A stretch of DNA of 64,000 nt from SCUB01 sp041918675 (GTDB lineage: Bacteria; Pseudomonadota; Alphaproteobacteria; Rhizobiales; Xanthobacteraceae), in NCBI GenBank assembly GCA_041918675.1, contig JAYRVF010000003.1:1-64000 (forward strand), read 5' to 3'. Shown here piece by piece: positions 15,741 through 25,043 of the stretch. Under the pieces are notes generated by a model, which was given only the letters and a program-made list of their open reading frames with translations, ran no database searches and was not told where the DNA came from. Numbering within the stretch: the stretch's first letter is position 1; each line of letters opens with the position of its first letter. The position numbers were made by a program, and so were the translations under genes.

Positions 15741-16074
15741 AATGGCGCTGTGCGAGGGCATCGTGGAGATCATCGAGCGGGAGGCCGAGCGGCAGTCGTT
15801 CTCGCGGGTGCGCGCGGTGTTGCTCGAACTCGGCGCGCTGAGCCATGCCGAGCCCGAGGCGCTGCGCTTCTGCTTCGACGCGGTGACGCGCGACACGCGC
15901 GCGGCCGGGGCAAGACTTGAGATCGTGCCGGTCGGGGGCACGGCGTGGTGTCTCGACTGCGCCAAGTCCGTGGCGATCGCGGCGCGCGGCGAGGCCTGTC
16001 CCACCTGCGGCGGCTATCACCTGCGGGTGACGGCGGGCGACGAGATGCGGCTGAAGGAGCTGGAGGTCGACTGA
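15733..16074 (+). CDS. hypA: Hydrogenase nickel incorporation protein HypA
   Basis: 113 residues. The N-terminal Met-His-Glu is the nickel site; a zinc site is formed by two CxxC pairs (CLDC and CPTC) in the C-terminal half. It works with HypB to deliver Ni to the large subunit. It overlaps hupK and hypB. Confidence 0.95.
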   Translation: MHEMALCEGIVEIIEREAERQSFSRVRAVLLELGALSHAEPEALRFCFDAVTRDTRAAGARLEIVPVGGTAWCLDCAKSVAIAARGEACPTCGGYHLRVTAGDEMRLKELEVD

Positions 16075-17102
16075 TGTGCACCGTTTGTGGTTGCGGCGAA
16101 GGCCAGGCGACGATCGTTGGCGGCGAGGCGCATGCCCATGTTCATACCCATGACGACGGCGTGACGCACAACCATCCTCACGCGCATGACCATTCCCATG
16201 GCCATTCCCATGACCATTCCCATGGCCATTCCCATGATCATTCCGATTCTCATGATCATGGCCATGATCACCCTCACGATCACGCCCATGTGCATCCCCA
16301 CGATCATGCCCACGATCACGCGCACGACCATCCCCACGATCACCTTCACGGCCATGCGCGTGATCCCGCGCGGGCGCCCGATCTCGATTTCGGCGGCGGG
16401 CTCGGCGGCGTTCATGTCCCCGGTCTGAGCCAGTCGCGCATCGTTCAGATCGAACGCGATATTCTGAGCCGGAACGCCGCGGACGCGGCGGCCAACCGCG
16501 CGCGGTTCGCGCGCGCCGGCGTGCTCGCGCTCAACTTCGTGTCGAGCCCGGGCTCGGGCAAGACCAGCCTTCTGGTGCGCGCCATCGGCGATCTTGCCGG
16601 CCGTCATCGGGTGGCGGTGATCGAGGGCGATCAGCGGACCTCGAACGACGCCGACCGCATTCGCGCGACCGGCGCGCCGGCGGTTCAGATCAACACCGGC
16701 AAGGGTTGCCATCTCGACGCGCATATGGTCGCCCACGCGTTCGACCGGCTGCCGCCGCGACAAGGCGGCCTGCTGTTCATCGAGAATGTCGGCAATCTCG
16801 TCTGCCCCGCCGCCTTCGATCTCGGCGAGGCGCACAAGGTCGTCATCCTCTCCGTGACCGAGGGCGAGGACAAGCCGATCAAATATCCCGACATGTTCGC
16901 CGCCGCCGATCTCATGCTGATCAACAAGATCGATCTCATGCCGTATCTCGATTTCGATCTGGCGCGGACGATCGAATACGCGCGCCGCGTCAATCCGCGC
17001 ATCGAGGCGCTGACGGTTTCGGCGCGGACCGGCGAGGGCATGGCGGCGTTTCTGGCCTGGATCGACCGGCGCGCGGCCGCGACGCGCGTCGCGGCGGAGT
17101 GA
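16074..17102 (+). CDS. hypB: Hydrogenase nickel incorporation GTPase HypB with long His-rich tract
   Basis: 342 residues. The N-terminal MCTVCGCGEG has the CxxCGC nickel site. Residues about 20-97 form a tract with 35 histidines, mostly alternating with Asp, Ser, Gly or Pro, which would store nickel as in rhizobial HypB (nickelin). The GTPase domain follows: P-loop SSPGSGKTSLL, a second metal site at GKGCHLDAHMV, and the INKIDLMPYL nucleotide specificity segment. It hydrolyses GTP to drive Ni transfer with HypA. Confidence 0.96.
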   Translation: MCTVCGCGEGQATIVGGEAHAHVHTHDDGVTHNHPHAHDHSHGHSHDHSHGHSHDHSDSHDHGHDHPHDHAHVHPHDHAHDHAHDHPHDHLHGHARDPARAPDLDFGGGLGGVHVPGLSQSRIVQIERDILSRNAADAAANRARFARAGVLALNFVSSPGSGKTSLLVRAIGDLAGRHRVAVIEGDQRTSNDADRIRATGAPAVQINTGKGCHLDAHMVAHAFDRLPPRQGGLLFIENVGNLVCPAAFDLGEAHKVVILSVTEGEDKPIKYPDMFAAADLMLINKIDLMPYLDFDLARTIEYARRVNPRIEALTVSARTGEGMAAFLAWIDRRAAATRVAAE

Positions 17103-17106
17103 GCGC

Positions 17107-19389
17107 GTGGTCGGCCTCGCGCCCATCGCCAGAAGTTCCGCGCCGCGACGACTGCGCCTGCGCGTGCGCGGTGCGGTGCAGGGCGTCGGCTTTCGTCCCT
17201 TCGTGCACGGCCTCGCGCATCGCTATCGGCTCGGCGGCTTCGTCGTCAACGACGCCGATGGCGTGCTGATCGAGATCGAGGGCGAACGCATCGAGGAGTT
17301 CATCTCCGCGCTCGAAGCCGAAACTCCGCCGCTCGCCCTCGTCGACGCGATCGAGACGGAAGCGGCGGCGCCGCGCGGGGAAAAGGCCTTCACCATCGCG
17401 CGCAGTCGCGCCGGGCGGGTAACCACCTCGATCCCGGCGGACGCGGCGACCTGCGAGGCCTGCGTCGCCGAACTGTTCGATCCGGCGAGCCGGTTCCATC
17501 TCTATCCTTTCGTCAATTGCACCCATTGCGGCCCGCGTTTCACCATCGCGCGCGCGCTTCCCTATGATCGCGCGCGGACGGCGATGGCCGATTTCGTCAT
17601 GTGCGAGGATTGCGCGCGCGACTATCGCGATCCGGGCAACCGCCGCTTTCACGCCGAGGCGATCGCCTGTCCGCGCTGCGGTCCGAAGCTGAGCCACGCG
17701 GTGGCCGATGTCGTCGCGGCCGTTCGCGAAGGCCGCGTCGTGGCGCTGAAGGGTATCGGCGGCTTCCATCTCGTCTGCGATGCGACGAACGAGGAAGCCG
17801 TCGCCACGCTGCGGCGGCGCAAGAACCGCGACGCCAAGCCCTTCGCGGTGATGGTGGCCTCGGCCGACGCGCTCGACCGTGTCGCGATCGCGACCGAGGC
17901 GGAGCGGGCGCTGTTGCGCTCGTCCGAGCGGCCGATCGTGCTGCTGCGCGATCGCGGCGCGCTGGCGCCCTCGATCGCGCCGGGCCTCGCGCATGTCGGC
18001 GTGATGCTGCCCTACGCGCCGTTGCATCATCTGCTGTTTCACGCCGCGCGCGGCGAGCCGGGGACCGGACGCGGCGCGGAGGCTGGCGATCTCGTGCTGG
18101 TCGCGACCAGCGCCAATCCCGGCGGCGAGCCACTGGTTATCGACGACGATGACGCGCGCCGGCGCCTTGCCGGCATCGCCGATTTCGTGGTCACGCATGG
18201 TCGGCCGATCGTCATCCGCGCGGACGATTCGGTGATGGCAATCGTCGCGGGAGCGCCGGCTTTCGTGCGCCGCGCGCGCGGCCATGTGCCCCGGCCGATC
18301 CGGCTTTCACGCGAGGTGGCGCCGGTGCTCGCGCTCGGCGGTCACCTCAAGTCGACCGTCACCTTGACGCGTGGGCGCGAGGCGCTGGTGTCGCAGCACA
18401 TCGGCGATCTCGACACCGCCGAAAGCATCCGCTTCTTCGAGGAAACCGTCGCGCATCTGCGCGCGATCGCCGACGTGACGCCGGTGGCGGTGGCGCATGA
18501 CATGCATCGCGATTTCGCCTCCACCCGGTTCGCCGAGACGCTCGGCCTTCCGCTTGTTCCGGTTCAGCATCATCACGCCCATGTCGCCGCGCTGATGGCC
18601 GAGCACGGCGTCGACGACGCGACGCTCGGCGTGGTGCTCGACGGCTACGGTCTTGGCGATGATGGCGGGGCGTGGGGCGGTGAGCTGCTGCTCTGCGAGG
18701 GCGCCTCGGTCTCGCGCCTCGGTCATCTCGCGCCGCTCGCGCTGCCGGGGGGCGACCGGGCCGCGCGCGAGCCCTGGCGCATGGCTGCGGCCGCGCTGCA
18801 CGGGCTCGGGCGCGGCGGCGAGATCGCGCGCCGTTTCGCGGCGGAGCCGCAAGCCGAGGCGATCGCCGCGCTGCTCGCGCGCGGCAGATTGCCGATGACG
18901 ACGAGCGCGGGGCGTCTGTTCGACGCCGTCGCCGGACTCCTCGGCGTCCGCCGCGTGCTGGACTACGAGGGGCAGGCGGCGATGGAGCTGGAGGCGCGGG
19001 TGCGCGCGCCTCGCCTCGCGCCGAAATCATGGTCGATCGACGCGGCCAATGTGCTCGATCTCGCCCCGCTGCTCTCCCGTCTCGCCGAGCCCGGATGCGA
19101 CGCGACGTTCGGCGCCGAACTCTTTCACGGCACCTTCGCCGCCGCGCTCGCCGAATGGATCGCGGCGACGGCCGCGCGTCACGGCGCGCGCCATGTCGCG
19201 CTCGGCGGCGGATGCTTCCTCAACCGGGTGCTGACCGAGGCGCTTGCCGCCGATCTGCGCGCGCGGGGGCTCGCGCCGCTGATCGCGCGCCAGGTGCCGC
19301 CCAATGACGGCGGCCTGAGTCTCGGCCAGGCCTGGATCGCGGCGCAAGTCGTGGCCGCCGGCGCGATGCCTTCAACCGGGGAGTGTTGA
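17107..19389 (+). CDS. hypF: Carbamoyltransferase HypF
   Basis: 760 residues with a GTG start. Domains in order are acylphosphatase (about 15-105, RGAVQGVGFRPFVHGLAHR), two CxxC zinc-finger units (CEACVAEL ... CTHCGPRF, CEDCARDY ... CPRCGPKL), a YrdC-like domain (about 200-385) and a Kae1-like C-terminal domain with VQHHHAHVAALMAEHG and GGGCFLNRVL. HypF uses carbamoyl phosphate and ATP to carbamoylate the C-terminal Cys of HypE, the first step to the CN ligands of the active site. Confidence 0.96.
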   Translation: MVGLAPIARSSAPRRLRLRVRGAVQGVGFRPFVHGLAHRYRLGGFVVNDADGVLIEIEGERIEEFISALEAETPPLALVDAIETEAAAPRGEKAFTIARSRAGRVTTSIPADAATCEACVAELFDPASRFHLYPFVNCTHCGPRFTIARALPYDRARTAMADFVMCEDCARDYRDPGNRRFHAEAIACPRCGPKLSHAVADVVAAVREGRVVALKGIGGFHLVCDATNEEAVATLRRRKNRDAKPFAVMVASADALDRVAIATEAERALLRSSERPIVLLRDRGALAPSIAPGLAHVGVMLPYAPLHHLLFHAARGEPGTGRGAEAGDLVLVATSANPGGEPLVIDDDDARRRLAGIADFVVTHGRPIVIRADDSVMAIVAGAPAFVRRARGHVPRPIRLSREVAPVLALGGHLKSTVTLTRGREALVSQHIGDLDTAESIRFFEETVAHLRAIADVTPVAVAHDMHRDFASTRFAETLGLPLVPVQHHHAHVAALMAEHGVDDATLGVVLDGYGLGDDGGAWGGELLLCEGASVSRLGHLAPLALPGGDRAAREPWRMAAAALHGLGRGGEIARRFAAEPQAEAIAALLARGRLPMTTSAGRLFDAVAGLLGVRRVLDYEGQAAMELEARVRAPRLAPKSWSIDAANVLDLAPLLSRLAEPGCDATFGAELFHGTFAAALAEWIAATAARHGARHVALGGGCFLNRVLTEALAADLRARGLAPLIARQVPPNDGGLSLGQAWIAAQVVAAGAMPSTGEC

Positions 19390-19392
19390 CGA

Positions 19393-19629
19393 ATGTGCCT
19401 CGCCGTTCCGGTCGAGATCGTGGAGCTTCTGCCCGACGACATGGCGCGGGTGACGATCGACGGCGTCGGCAAGATCGTGTCGGTCGCCTTGATCGATGCG
19501 CCCGCGCCCGGCGATTACGTCATCGTTCACGTCGGCTACGCGCTCGCGCGCATCGATCCCGAAGAGGCACGCCGCACCTTGCGGCTACTGTCCGAACTCG
19601 GCTCCGGCGAGGCGGGGGCATCGCCATGA
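19393..19629 (+). CDS. hypC: Hydrogenase maturation chaperone HypC
   Basis: 78 residues, beginning MCLAVPVEIVEL with the conserved Cys-2. It forms a complex with HypD to carry the Fe(CN)2CO unit to the large subunit. It is the shorter, canonical member of two HypC-family genes in this locus and overlaps hypD by 4 bp. Confidence 0.95.
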   Translation: MCLAVPVEIVELLPDDMARVTIDGVGKIVSVALIDAPAPGDYVIVHVGYALARIDPEEARRTLRLLSELGSGEAGASP

Positions 19630-20768
19630 AATATGTCGACGAATTTCGCGACGCCGGGCTCGCGCGCGACGTGGCCGCCGCGATCGCGGCCGCCGCCGAT
19701 CCCGCGCGCGCCTATCGCTTCATGGAATTCTGCGGCGGCCACACCCACGCGATCTCGCGCCATGGCATCGAGGACATGCTTCCCGCCAACACGCGGATGA
19801 TTCACGGCCCCGGCTGCCCGGTCTGCGTGCTGCCGGCCGGGCGCATCGACATGGCGATCGCCCTCGCGGCGCGGCCCGAGGTGACGCTATGCGTCTATGG
19901 CGATCTGATGCGCGTGCCGGGCTCCAAGGGCCGGTCGTTGCAGCGCGCCAAGGCGGAGGGCCTCGACATCCGCATGGTCTATTCGACGGTCGACGCCATC
20001 CGGATCGCGGAAACGGAGCCCGCGCGCGAGGTCGTGTTCTTCGCCATTGGTTTCGAGACCACGACGCCGCCGACCGCGATCGCGATCCGCCTCGCGGCCA
20101 AGAAGAGCCTCGCCAACTTCACGGTGTTCTGCAACCACGTGCTGACGCCGGCCGCGATCCAGAACATTCTCGACAGTCCCGATCTGCGCGAGCTCGGCCG
20201 TGTCGACATCGACGGCTTCATCGGCCCGGCCCATGTCAGCGCTGTCATCGGCGCGCGGCCTTACGAGTTTTTCGCCGAGGAGTTCGGCAAGCCCGTCGTC
20301 ATCGCCGGCTTCGAGCCGCTCGACGTGCTGCAGGCGATCCTGATGTTGATCCGCCAGGTCAATGACGGCCGCCACGTTGTCGAGAATCAATATGCCCGCG
20401 CGGTGACGCGAGACGGCAACACGCGCGCCAAGGCCGAGGTCGCCGAGATGTTCGAGCCGCGCAAGAGCTTCGAGTGGCGCGGGCTCGGCCTGGTGCCCTA
20501 TAGCGGGTTGCGACTCAAGCCCGCTTACGCCTTCTTCGACGCCGAGCATCGCTTCGACATGGAGGAGCTTCACGCCGCCGACAATCCGGCGTGCGAATGC
20601 GGCGCCATCCTGCGCGGCGTCAAGCGGCCGGTCGACTGCAAGTTGTTCGGGAAGGCCTGCACGCCGGAAACGCCGATGGGCTCCTGCATGGTCTCCTCCG
20701 AGGGCGCTTGCGCGGCGCATTGGACCTACGGGCGGTTTCGCGATCGCGCCATTCGGAGGGCGTCATGA
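19626..20768 (+). CDS. hypD: Hydrogenase Fe-cofactor assembly protein HypD
   Basis: 380 residues. Conserved motifs include MEFCGGHTHAISRHGI, HGPGCPVCVLPAGRID, GFETTTPPTA and a C-terminal Cys-rich region (CECGAILRG ... DCKLFGKAC ... GSCMVSSEGAC) that holds its [4Fe-4S] cluster and thiols. HypD is the scaffold on which CN and CO are added to iron, with HypC and HypE. It overlaps hypC and hypE by 4 bp each. Confidence 0.96.
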   Translation: MKYVDEFRDAGLARDVAAAIAAAADPARAYRFMEFCGGHTHAISRHGIEDMLPANTRMIHGPGCPVCVLPAGRIDMAIALAARPEVTLCVYGDLMRVPGSKGRSLQRAKAEGLDIRMVYSTVDAIRIAETEPAREVVFFAIGFETTTPPTAIAIRLAAKKSLANFTVFCNHVLTPAAIQNILDSPDLRELGRVDIDGFIGPAHVSAVIGARPYEFFAEEFGKPVVIAGFEPLDVLQAILMLIRQVNDGRHVVENQYARAVTRDGNTRAKAEVAEMFEPRKSFEWRGLGLVPYSGLRLKPAYAFFDAEHRFDMEELHAADNPACECGAILRGVKRPVDCKLFGKACTPETPMGSCMVSSEGACAAHWTYGRFRDRAIRRAS

Positions 20769-21811
20769 ACATCGCGGCGCCAGGACGCAAGCTCGATCTG
20801 CGCGGTGGCCGCGTCGAGCTCTCGCACGGCTCGGGCGGCCGGGCGATGGCGCAATTGATCGGCGACATCTTTCACGCCGCTTTCGACAACGATTGGCTGC
20901 GGCGCGGCAACGATCAAGCGGCGTTCGACGTCGAGGCCGGCCGCATGGTGATGACGACCGACGGATACGTCATCTCGCCGCTGTTCTTTCCCGGCGGCGA
21001 CATCGGCTCGCTCGCGGTCCACGGCACGATCAACGACGTGGCGATGGCGGGCGCCCGGCCGCTCTATCTGTCGGCGAGCTTCATCATCGAGGAGGGCTTC
21101 TTGCTCGCCGATCTGGAGCGCGTCGCCATGAGCATGGGCGCGGCCTCGCGCGCGGCCGGCGTGCCCGTCGTCACCGGCGACACCAAGGTGGTCGAGCGCG
21201 GCAAGGCCGACGGCGTGTTCATCGTCACCACCGGCGTCGGCGTGGTGCCCGACGGGCTCGATCTTTCCGCGGAAAAGGCGCGGCCGGGCGACCGCGTCAT
21301 CGTTTCGGGCACGTTGGGCGATCATGGCGTCGCGGTGATGTCGCGGCGCGAGAATCTGTCGTTCGAGACCGAATTGGTGTCGGATTCCGCGGCGCTGCAC
21401 CAACTCGTCGCTTCGATGGTCGCGGCCGCCGCGCCCGGCCTGCGGGTGATGCGCGATCCAACGCGCGGGGGGCTCGCCGCCACGCTCAACGAGCTCGCGC
21501 GCCAGTCGCGCGTCGGCTTTCTCATCGAGGAAAGCGCCATGCCGATCCGCCCGGCGGTCGCGGCGGCCTGCGAGTTGCTCGGGCTCGATCCGCTTCATGT
21601 CGCCAACGAGGGCAAGCTCGTCGCGGTGGTCGCGCCGGAATTCGCCGACGCGCTGCTCGCCGCGATGCGCGCCCATCCGCTCGGCCGCGACGCGGCGCTG
21701 ATCGGCGCGGCCGTGGCGGACGACCATTGCTTCGTCCAGATGAAAACAGCCTTCGGCGGCGGGCGCATCGTCGACTGGCTTTCGGGCGACCAACTCCCGC
21801 GCATCTGCTGA
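20765..21811 (+). CDS. hypE: Hydrogenase maturation protein HypE
   Basis: 348 residues of the PurM/AIR synthase-like family. ELSHGSGGRAM, the TTDGYVISPLFFPGGDIG region and MRDPTRGGLAATLNE are conserved, and the protein ends in PRIC; the terminal Cys is the site carbamoylated by HypF and dehydrated to thiocyanate with ATP. It hands CN to HypCD. Confidence 0.96.
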   Translation: MNIAAPGRKLDLRGGRVELSHGSGGRAMAQLIGDIFHAAFDNDWLRRGNDQAAFDVEAGRMVMTTDGYVISPLFFPGGDIGSLAVHGTINDVAMAGARPLYLSASFIIEEGFLLADLERVAMSMGAASRAAGVPVVTGDTKVVERGKADGVFIVTTGVGVVPDGLDLSAEKARPGDRVIVSGTLGDHGVAVMSRRENLSFETELVSDSAALHQLVASMVAAAAPGLRVMRDPTRGGLAATLNELARQSRVGFLIEESAMPIRPAVAAACELLGLDPLHVANEGKLVAVVAPEFADALLAAMRAHPLGRDAALIGAAVADDHCFVQMKTAFGGGRIVDWLSGDQLPRIC

Positions 21812-21818
21812 GCCGGCG

Positions 21819-23480
21819 ATGCGCGTTCTGCTGCTGACCCATTCCTTCAACAGTCTGGCGCAACGGCTGCACGTGCGGCTGCGCGAACGCGGGCACGATG
21901 TTTCGGTCGAGTTCGACATTCACGACGACATCACCCGCGCCGCGGTCGCCAGCTTTCGCCCGGAGGTGATAGTCGCGCCCTATCTCAAGCGCGCCATTCC
22001 GCATGATGTGTGGCGGGCGACACGCTGCCTCATCGTGCATCCGGGGCCGCCGGGCGATCGCGGGCCGGCGGCGCTCGATTGGGCGATTCTTGAAGGCCGG
22101 CGGGAATGGGGCGTGACGGTGCTCGAGGCGCGGGAGGAAATGGACGCCGGCCCGGTATGGGCGAGCGCGACCTTCGCGATGCGACCTGCGACGAAGTCGA
22201 GCCTTTACCGGCGCGAGGTCGCCGACGCGGCCGTCGGCGCGGTCATGGCCGCGCTCGATCGCATCGCCTCGGGCGAACCGACGCCGTCGCCGATGGTGCC
22301 GGACGACGCGCGCATCCGGCGGAAGGGACCCTGCCGGCAGCGGGACCGCGCCATCGACTGGAGCCGCGACACCACGCAAGACGTGCTGCGCAAGCTGCGG
22401 AGCGCGGACGGATCGCCCGGCGTCATGTCCGAGGTTTTCGGAATTGAGGCGCGGCTGTTCGACGCGCGCGAGGCCCATGGCTTGCGCGGCGAGCCCGGAA
22501 CGCCGGTCGCGCGCAACGAAAACGCGATCGCGATCGCGACCATCGACGGCGCGGTGTGGATCGGCCATCTGAAATTGGCCGGCGAACGCACGGAGAAGCT
22601 GCCGGCGCGCGAGCTCCTCGGCGCGCGCGCGGATGCGCTAGCCGAACTCGCCGATCCCGATCATGCGCCGGTGCGCTATGTCGAGAACGGCGCGGTCGGC
22701 TATCTCCATTTCGAATTCCATAACGGCGCGATGGGCGTCGCCGAATGCCATGCGTTGAGCGCCGCCTATGCGCGCGCCTTGACGCGGCCGACGCGCGTGC
22801 TGGTGCTGATGGGCGGGCCCGACTATTGGAGCAACGGCATTCACCTCGGCCGCATCGAGGCGGCCCAAAGCCCGGCCGATGAATCCTGGGCGAGCATCAA
22901 CGCCATCGACGATCTTGCCCAGGCCGTCATCACCACGACCGACAGGCTGGTGATCGCCGCGCTGCGCGGTGACGCCGGCGCGGGCGGCGTCTTTCTCGCG
23001 CTCGCGGCCGACGAGGTGTGGGCCTTCGATCGCGTCATTCTCAATCCGCATTACAAGGACATGGGCAACCTTCACGGCTCCGAGTTCTGGACCTATCTGC
23101 TGCCGCGCCGGGCCGGCGCCGACCAGGCACGCCGCGTGACACAGGCGCGCCTGCCCATGGGCGCGCGGGAAGCGCGCGACATCGGTCTCCTCGACGAGAT
23201 CATCGACGCGGTCGCTGGCGAGGCCGAGATCGCGCGCCGCGCGCGCGAGATCGCGACCGATCCGCGTTTCGACACGCGCCTTGCCGAAAAGGCCACGCGC
23301 CGCGCCGCCGACGAGGCGAACAAGCCGCTCGCGGCCTATCGCGCCGAGGAGCTCGCGCGCATGCGTTTGAACTTCTTCGGCTTCGATCCGAGTTACCATG
23401 TCGCGCGCTACAACTTCATCCATAAGATACCGAAGTCGCGCACGCCGCTGACGTTGGCGCGCCATCGCGCTGGACTTTGA
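21819..23480 (+). CDS. hypX: CO-ligand synthesis protein HypX (HoxX)
   Basis: 553 residues, full HypX length. The N-terminal half (about 1-275) resembles 10-formyl-tetrahydrofolate transferases (HPGPPGDRGPAALDWAI, then a C-terminal OB-like part); the second half (about 280-553) resembles enoyl-CoA hydratases (YWSNGIHLGRIEA, LALAADEVWAFDRVILNPHY). Known HypX makes the CO ligand of the [NiFe] site from formyl-THF by a CoA-dependent route, needed when hydrogenase is made in air. Last gene of the locus. Its presence with an oxygen-sensitive Hyb-type small subunit is noteworthy. Confidence 0.93.
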   Translation: MRVLLLTHSFNSLAQRLHVRLRERGHDVSVEFDIHDDITRAAVASFRPEVIVAPYLKRAIPHDVWRATRCLIVHPGPPGDRGPAALDWAILEGRREWGVTVLEAREEMDAGPVWASATFAMRPATKSSLYRREVADAAVGAVMAALDRIASGEPTPSPMVPDDARIRRKGPCRQRDRAIDWSRDTTQDVLRKLRSADGSPGVMSEVFGIEARLFDAREAHGLRGEPGTPVARNENAIAIATIDGAVWIGHLKLAGERTEKLPARELLGARADALAELADPDHAPVRYVENGAVGYLHFEFHNGAMGVAECHALSAAYARALTRPTRVLVLMGGPDYWSNGIHLGRIEAAQSPADESWASINAIDDLAQAVITTTDRLVIAALRGDAGAGGVFLALAADEVWAFDRVILNPHYKDMGNLHGSEFWTYLLPRRAGADQARRVTQARLPMGAREARDIGLLDEIIDAVAGEAEIARRAREIATDPRFDTRLAEKATRRAADEANKPLAAYRAEELARMRLNFFGFDPSYHVARYNFIHKIPKSRTPLTLARHRAGL

Positions 23481-24062
23481 ACTCTCCCCGCGACGTGACG
23501 ATCGTCGGCTAGGCCCGCTTGCGTTGGCGCGCGCGTGTCCGATGACGAAGGCGCGCGATGCGAGATCAATCGGGCGTTTTCAACTTTGTGGCGACTAGCG
23601 GCCCCGCATTTTCAGTTGCGACATTGATCGAATGCACGTGTCGCGCGAAACCGCGCCAATAGGCCGCGATCATTTTGATTGGCGCGCCGACCGTTTTCGC
23701 CTCAGGTCACCTTTGCACCAAGTCATCTTGTTCCGCGTCATGGCGTCGTCATGGCTTCCTCTTGGCGTCGCCTTGGCGTCGAGACGACGTCCGAAAAGAT
23801 CCCCGACAATTCTTCACTGCTGAGGTTGAGGCGAACACTTCGTCGATCTTGGATTCAATTTGTCGCGCGACGTGACGTTTCCGACCTCCGATGGCGATAC
23901 GCAAATGATCGCGACCTCTTCATCAATCGCCCATGCGTTCTTTTCGTCCGGCGGAATCGTTCGGGGCATCGGGTTCCATCGTCGGCACGCGAGAAACCGG
24001 ACGGCCCACGCGGCCGACGCGGCCGGCCCCGGATCTCGGAGATGGGAGGTGGCATCGGGCGC
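23481..24062. other. Intergenic region after hypX
   Basis: No gene supported. A degenerate short repeat with tggcgtcg / tggcttcc motifs lies around 23738-23785. Several overlapping open frames lack ribosome binding sites and recognisable family features. Confidence 0.5.
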
Positions 24063-24980
24063 ATGGCGGAGAATCCGCCAGCGCCACGCGGGCTCGAGAA
24101 TCGGGACGGGCGCGCGATGATCGCGTCGGGCGCGCTGAGCGTGGTTCTGGTGACGTATAACAGCGCGCATGTCGTGGGCGCGGCGCTGTCGTCATTGCCG
24201 CACGGCTGCCAGATCATCTGCGTCGACAACGCCAGCGACGACGATCTCGCCTCCGTGCTCGGGGGATTCGACGTCGCGCTGATCAGGAATTCCGTCAACC
24301 GAGGCTATGGCGCGGCCTGCAACCAAGGCGCGCGGGCGGCGACCGGCCGCTTCGTCATCTTCATGAATCCGGATGTGACGCTCGAGCCCCAAGCGGCGCG
24401 CGCGTTGCTCGACGCGGCGCGCCGTTATCCCGATTGCCGAACCTTTGTCCCGCGCACGCACACCAGCGACGGCAAGCTCTGGTTCGACGATCGTTCCGGG
24501 GCCGACCGCATGCTGGCCCGGCACCGCGAGATCGTCACGACGAGCTTGGGCGGCGACTGCTGCGTCCGATTCGCCGATGGCGGCGTCTTCATGATCGACC
24601 GCGCCATGTTTCTTGATCTCGGCGGCTTCGACGAACGCTTCCTGCTCTATTACGAGGACGACGACCTGTCGCACCGCCTGGTTCAGCGCGGCGAACCGAT
24701 CATCGTCGTTGACGACGCGGTGGCGACACACGCGGTGGGAACGTCCGTCGCCGTCGGGCGGCAAGGCGTCATCGCGCGCAATCGGGCGAAGAAGAATTCG
24801 GAGATCTATTTCAAGGAAAAGTACGGCGTGCCCTATCGCGGGTCGGCCGACGGACTGTTGCTGCTGGCGAAGTTGATCTTCTACGCGGCCATTCTCAGCC
24901 CGCGTCGTCTGTTCGCGACCTGGGGCAAGTTCACGGCCGTCGTCGATCACATGCGCAAGGCGCCGCCGGCGGGGCTCTAG
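24063..24980 (+). CDS. Family 2 glycosyltransferase
   Basis: 305 residues from the ATG at 24063; an ATG at 24117, directly before the catalytic domain, is an equally possible start and no strong ribosome binding site decides. The GT-A domain shows VVLVTYNSAHVVGAALSSLP, CVDNASDDDLAS, NRGYGAACNQGARAA, FMNPDVTLEP (DxD-like) and FDERFLLYYEDDDLSHRL, as in rhamnosyltransferase-like GT2 enzymes. It probably adds a sugar in cell-surface polysaccharide synthesis at the inner face of the membrane. It stands alone, convergent with the ABC exporter gene; acceptor and donor are unknown. Confidence 0.85.
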   Translation: MAENPPAPRGLENRDGRAMIASGALSVVLVTYNSAHVVGAALSSLPHGCQIICVDNASDDDLASVLGGFDVALIRNSVNRGYGAACNQGARAATGRFVIFMNPDVTLEPQAARALLDAARRYPDCRTFVPRTHTSDGKLWFDDRSGADRMLARHREIVTTSLGGDCCVRFADGGVFMIDRAMFLDLGGFDERFLLYYEDDDLSHRLVQRGEPIIVVDDAVATHAVGTSVAVGRQGVIARNRAKKNSEIYFKEKYGVPYRGSADGLLLLAKLIFYAAILSPRRLFATWGKFTAVVDHMRKAPPAGL

Positions 24981-25043
24981 CGATCGAATCCGAGAGCGCT
25001 CCGGGCCGGGAGCCATCGCGCGCGGCGTTCGCGGATCGCCGTC

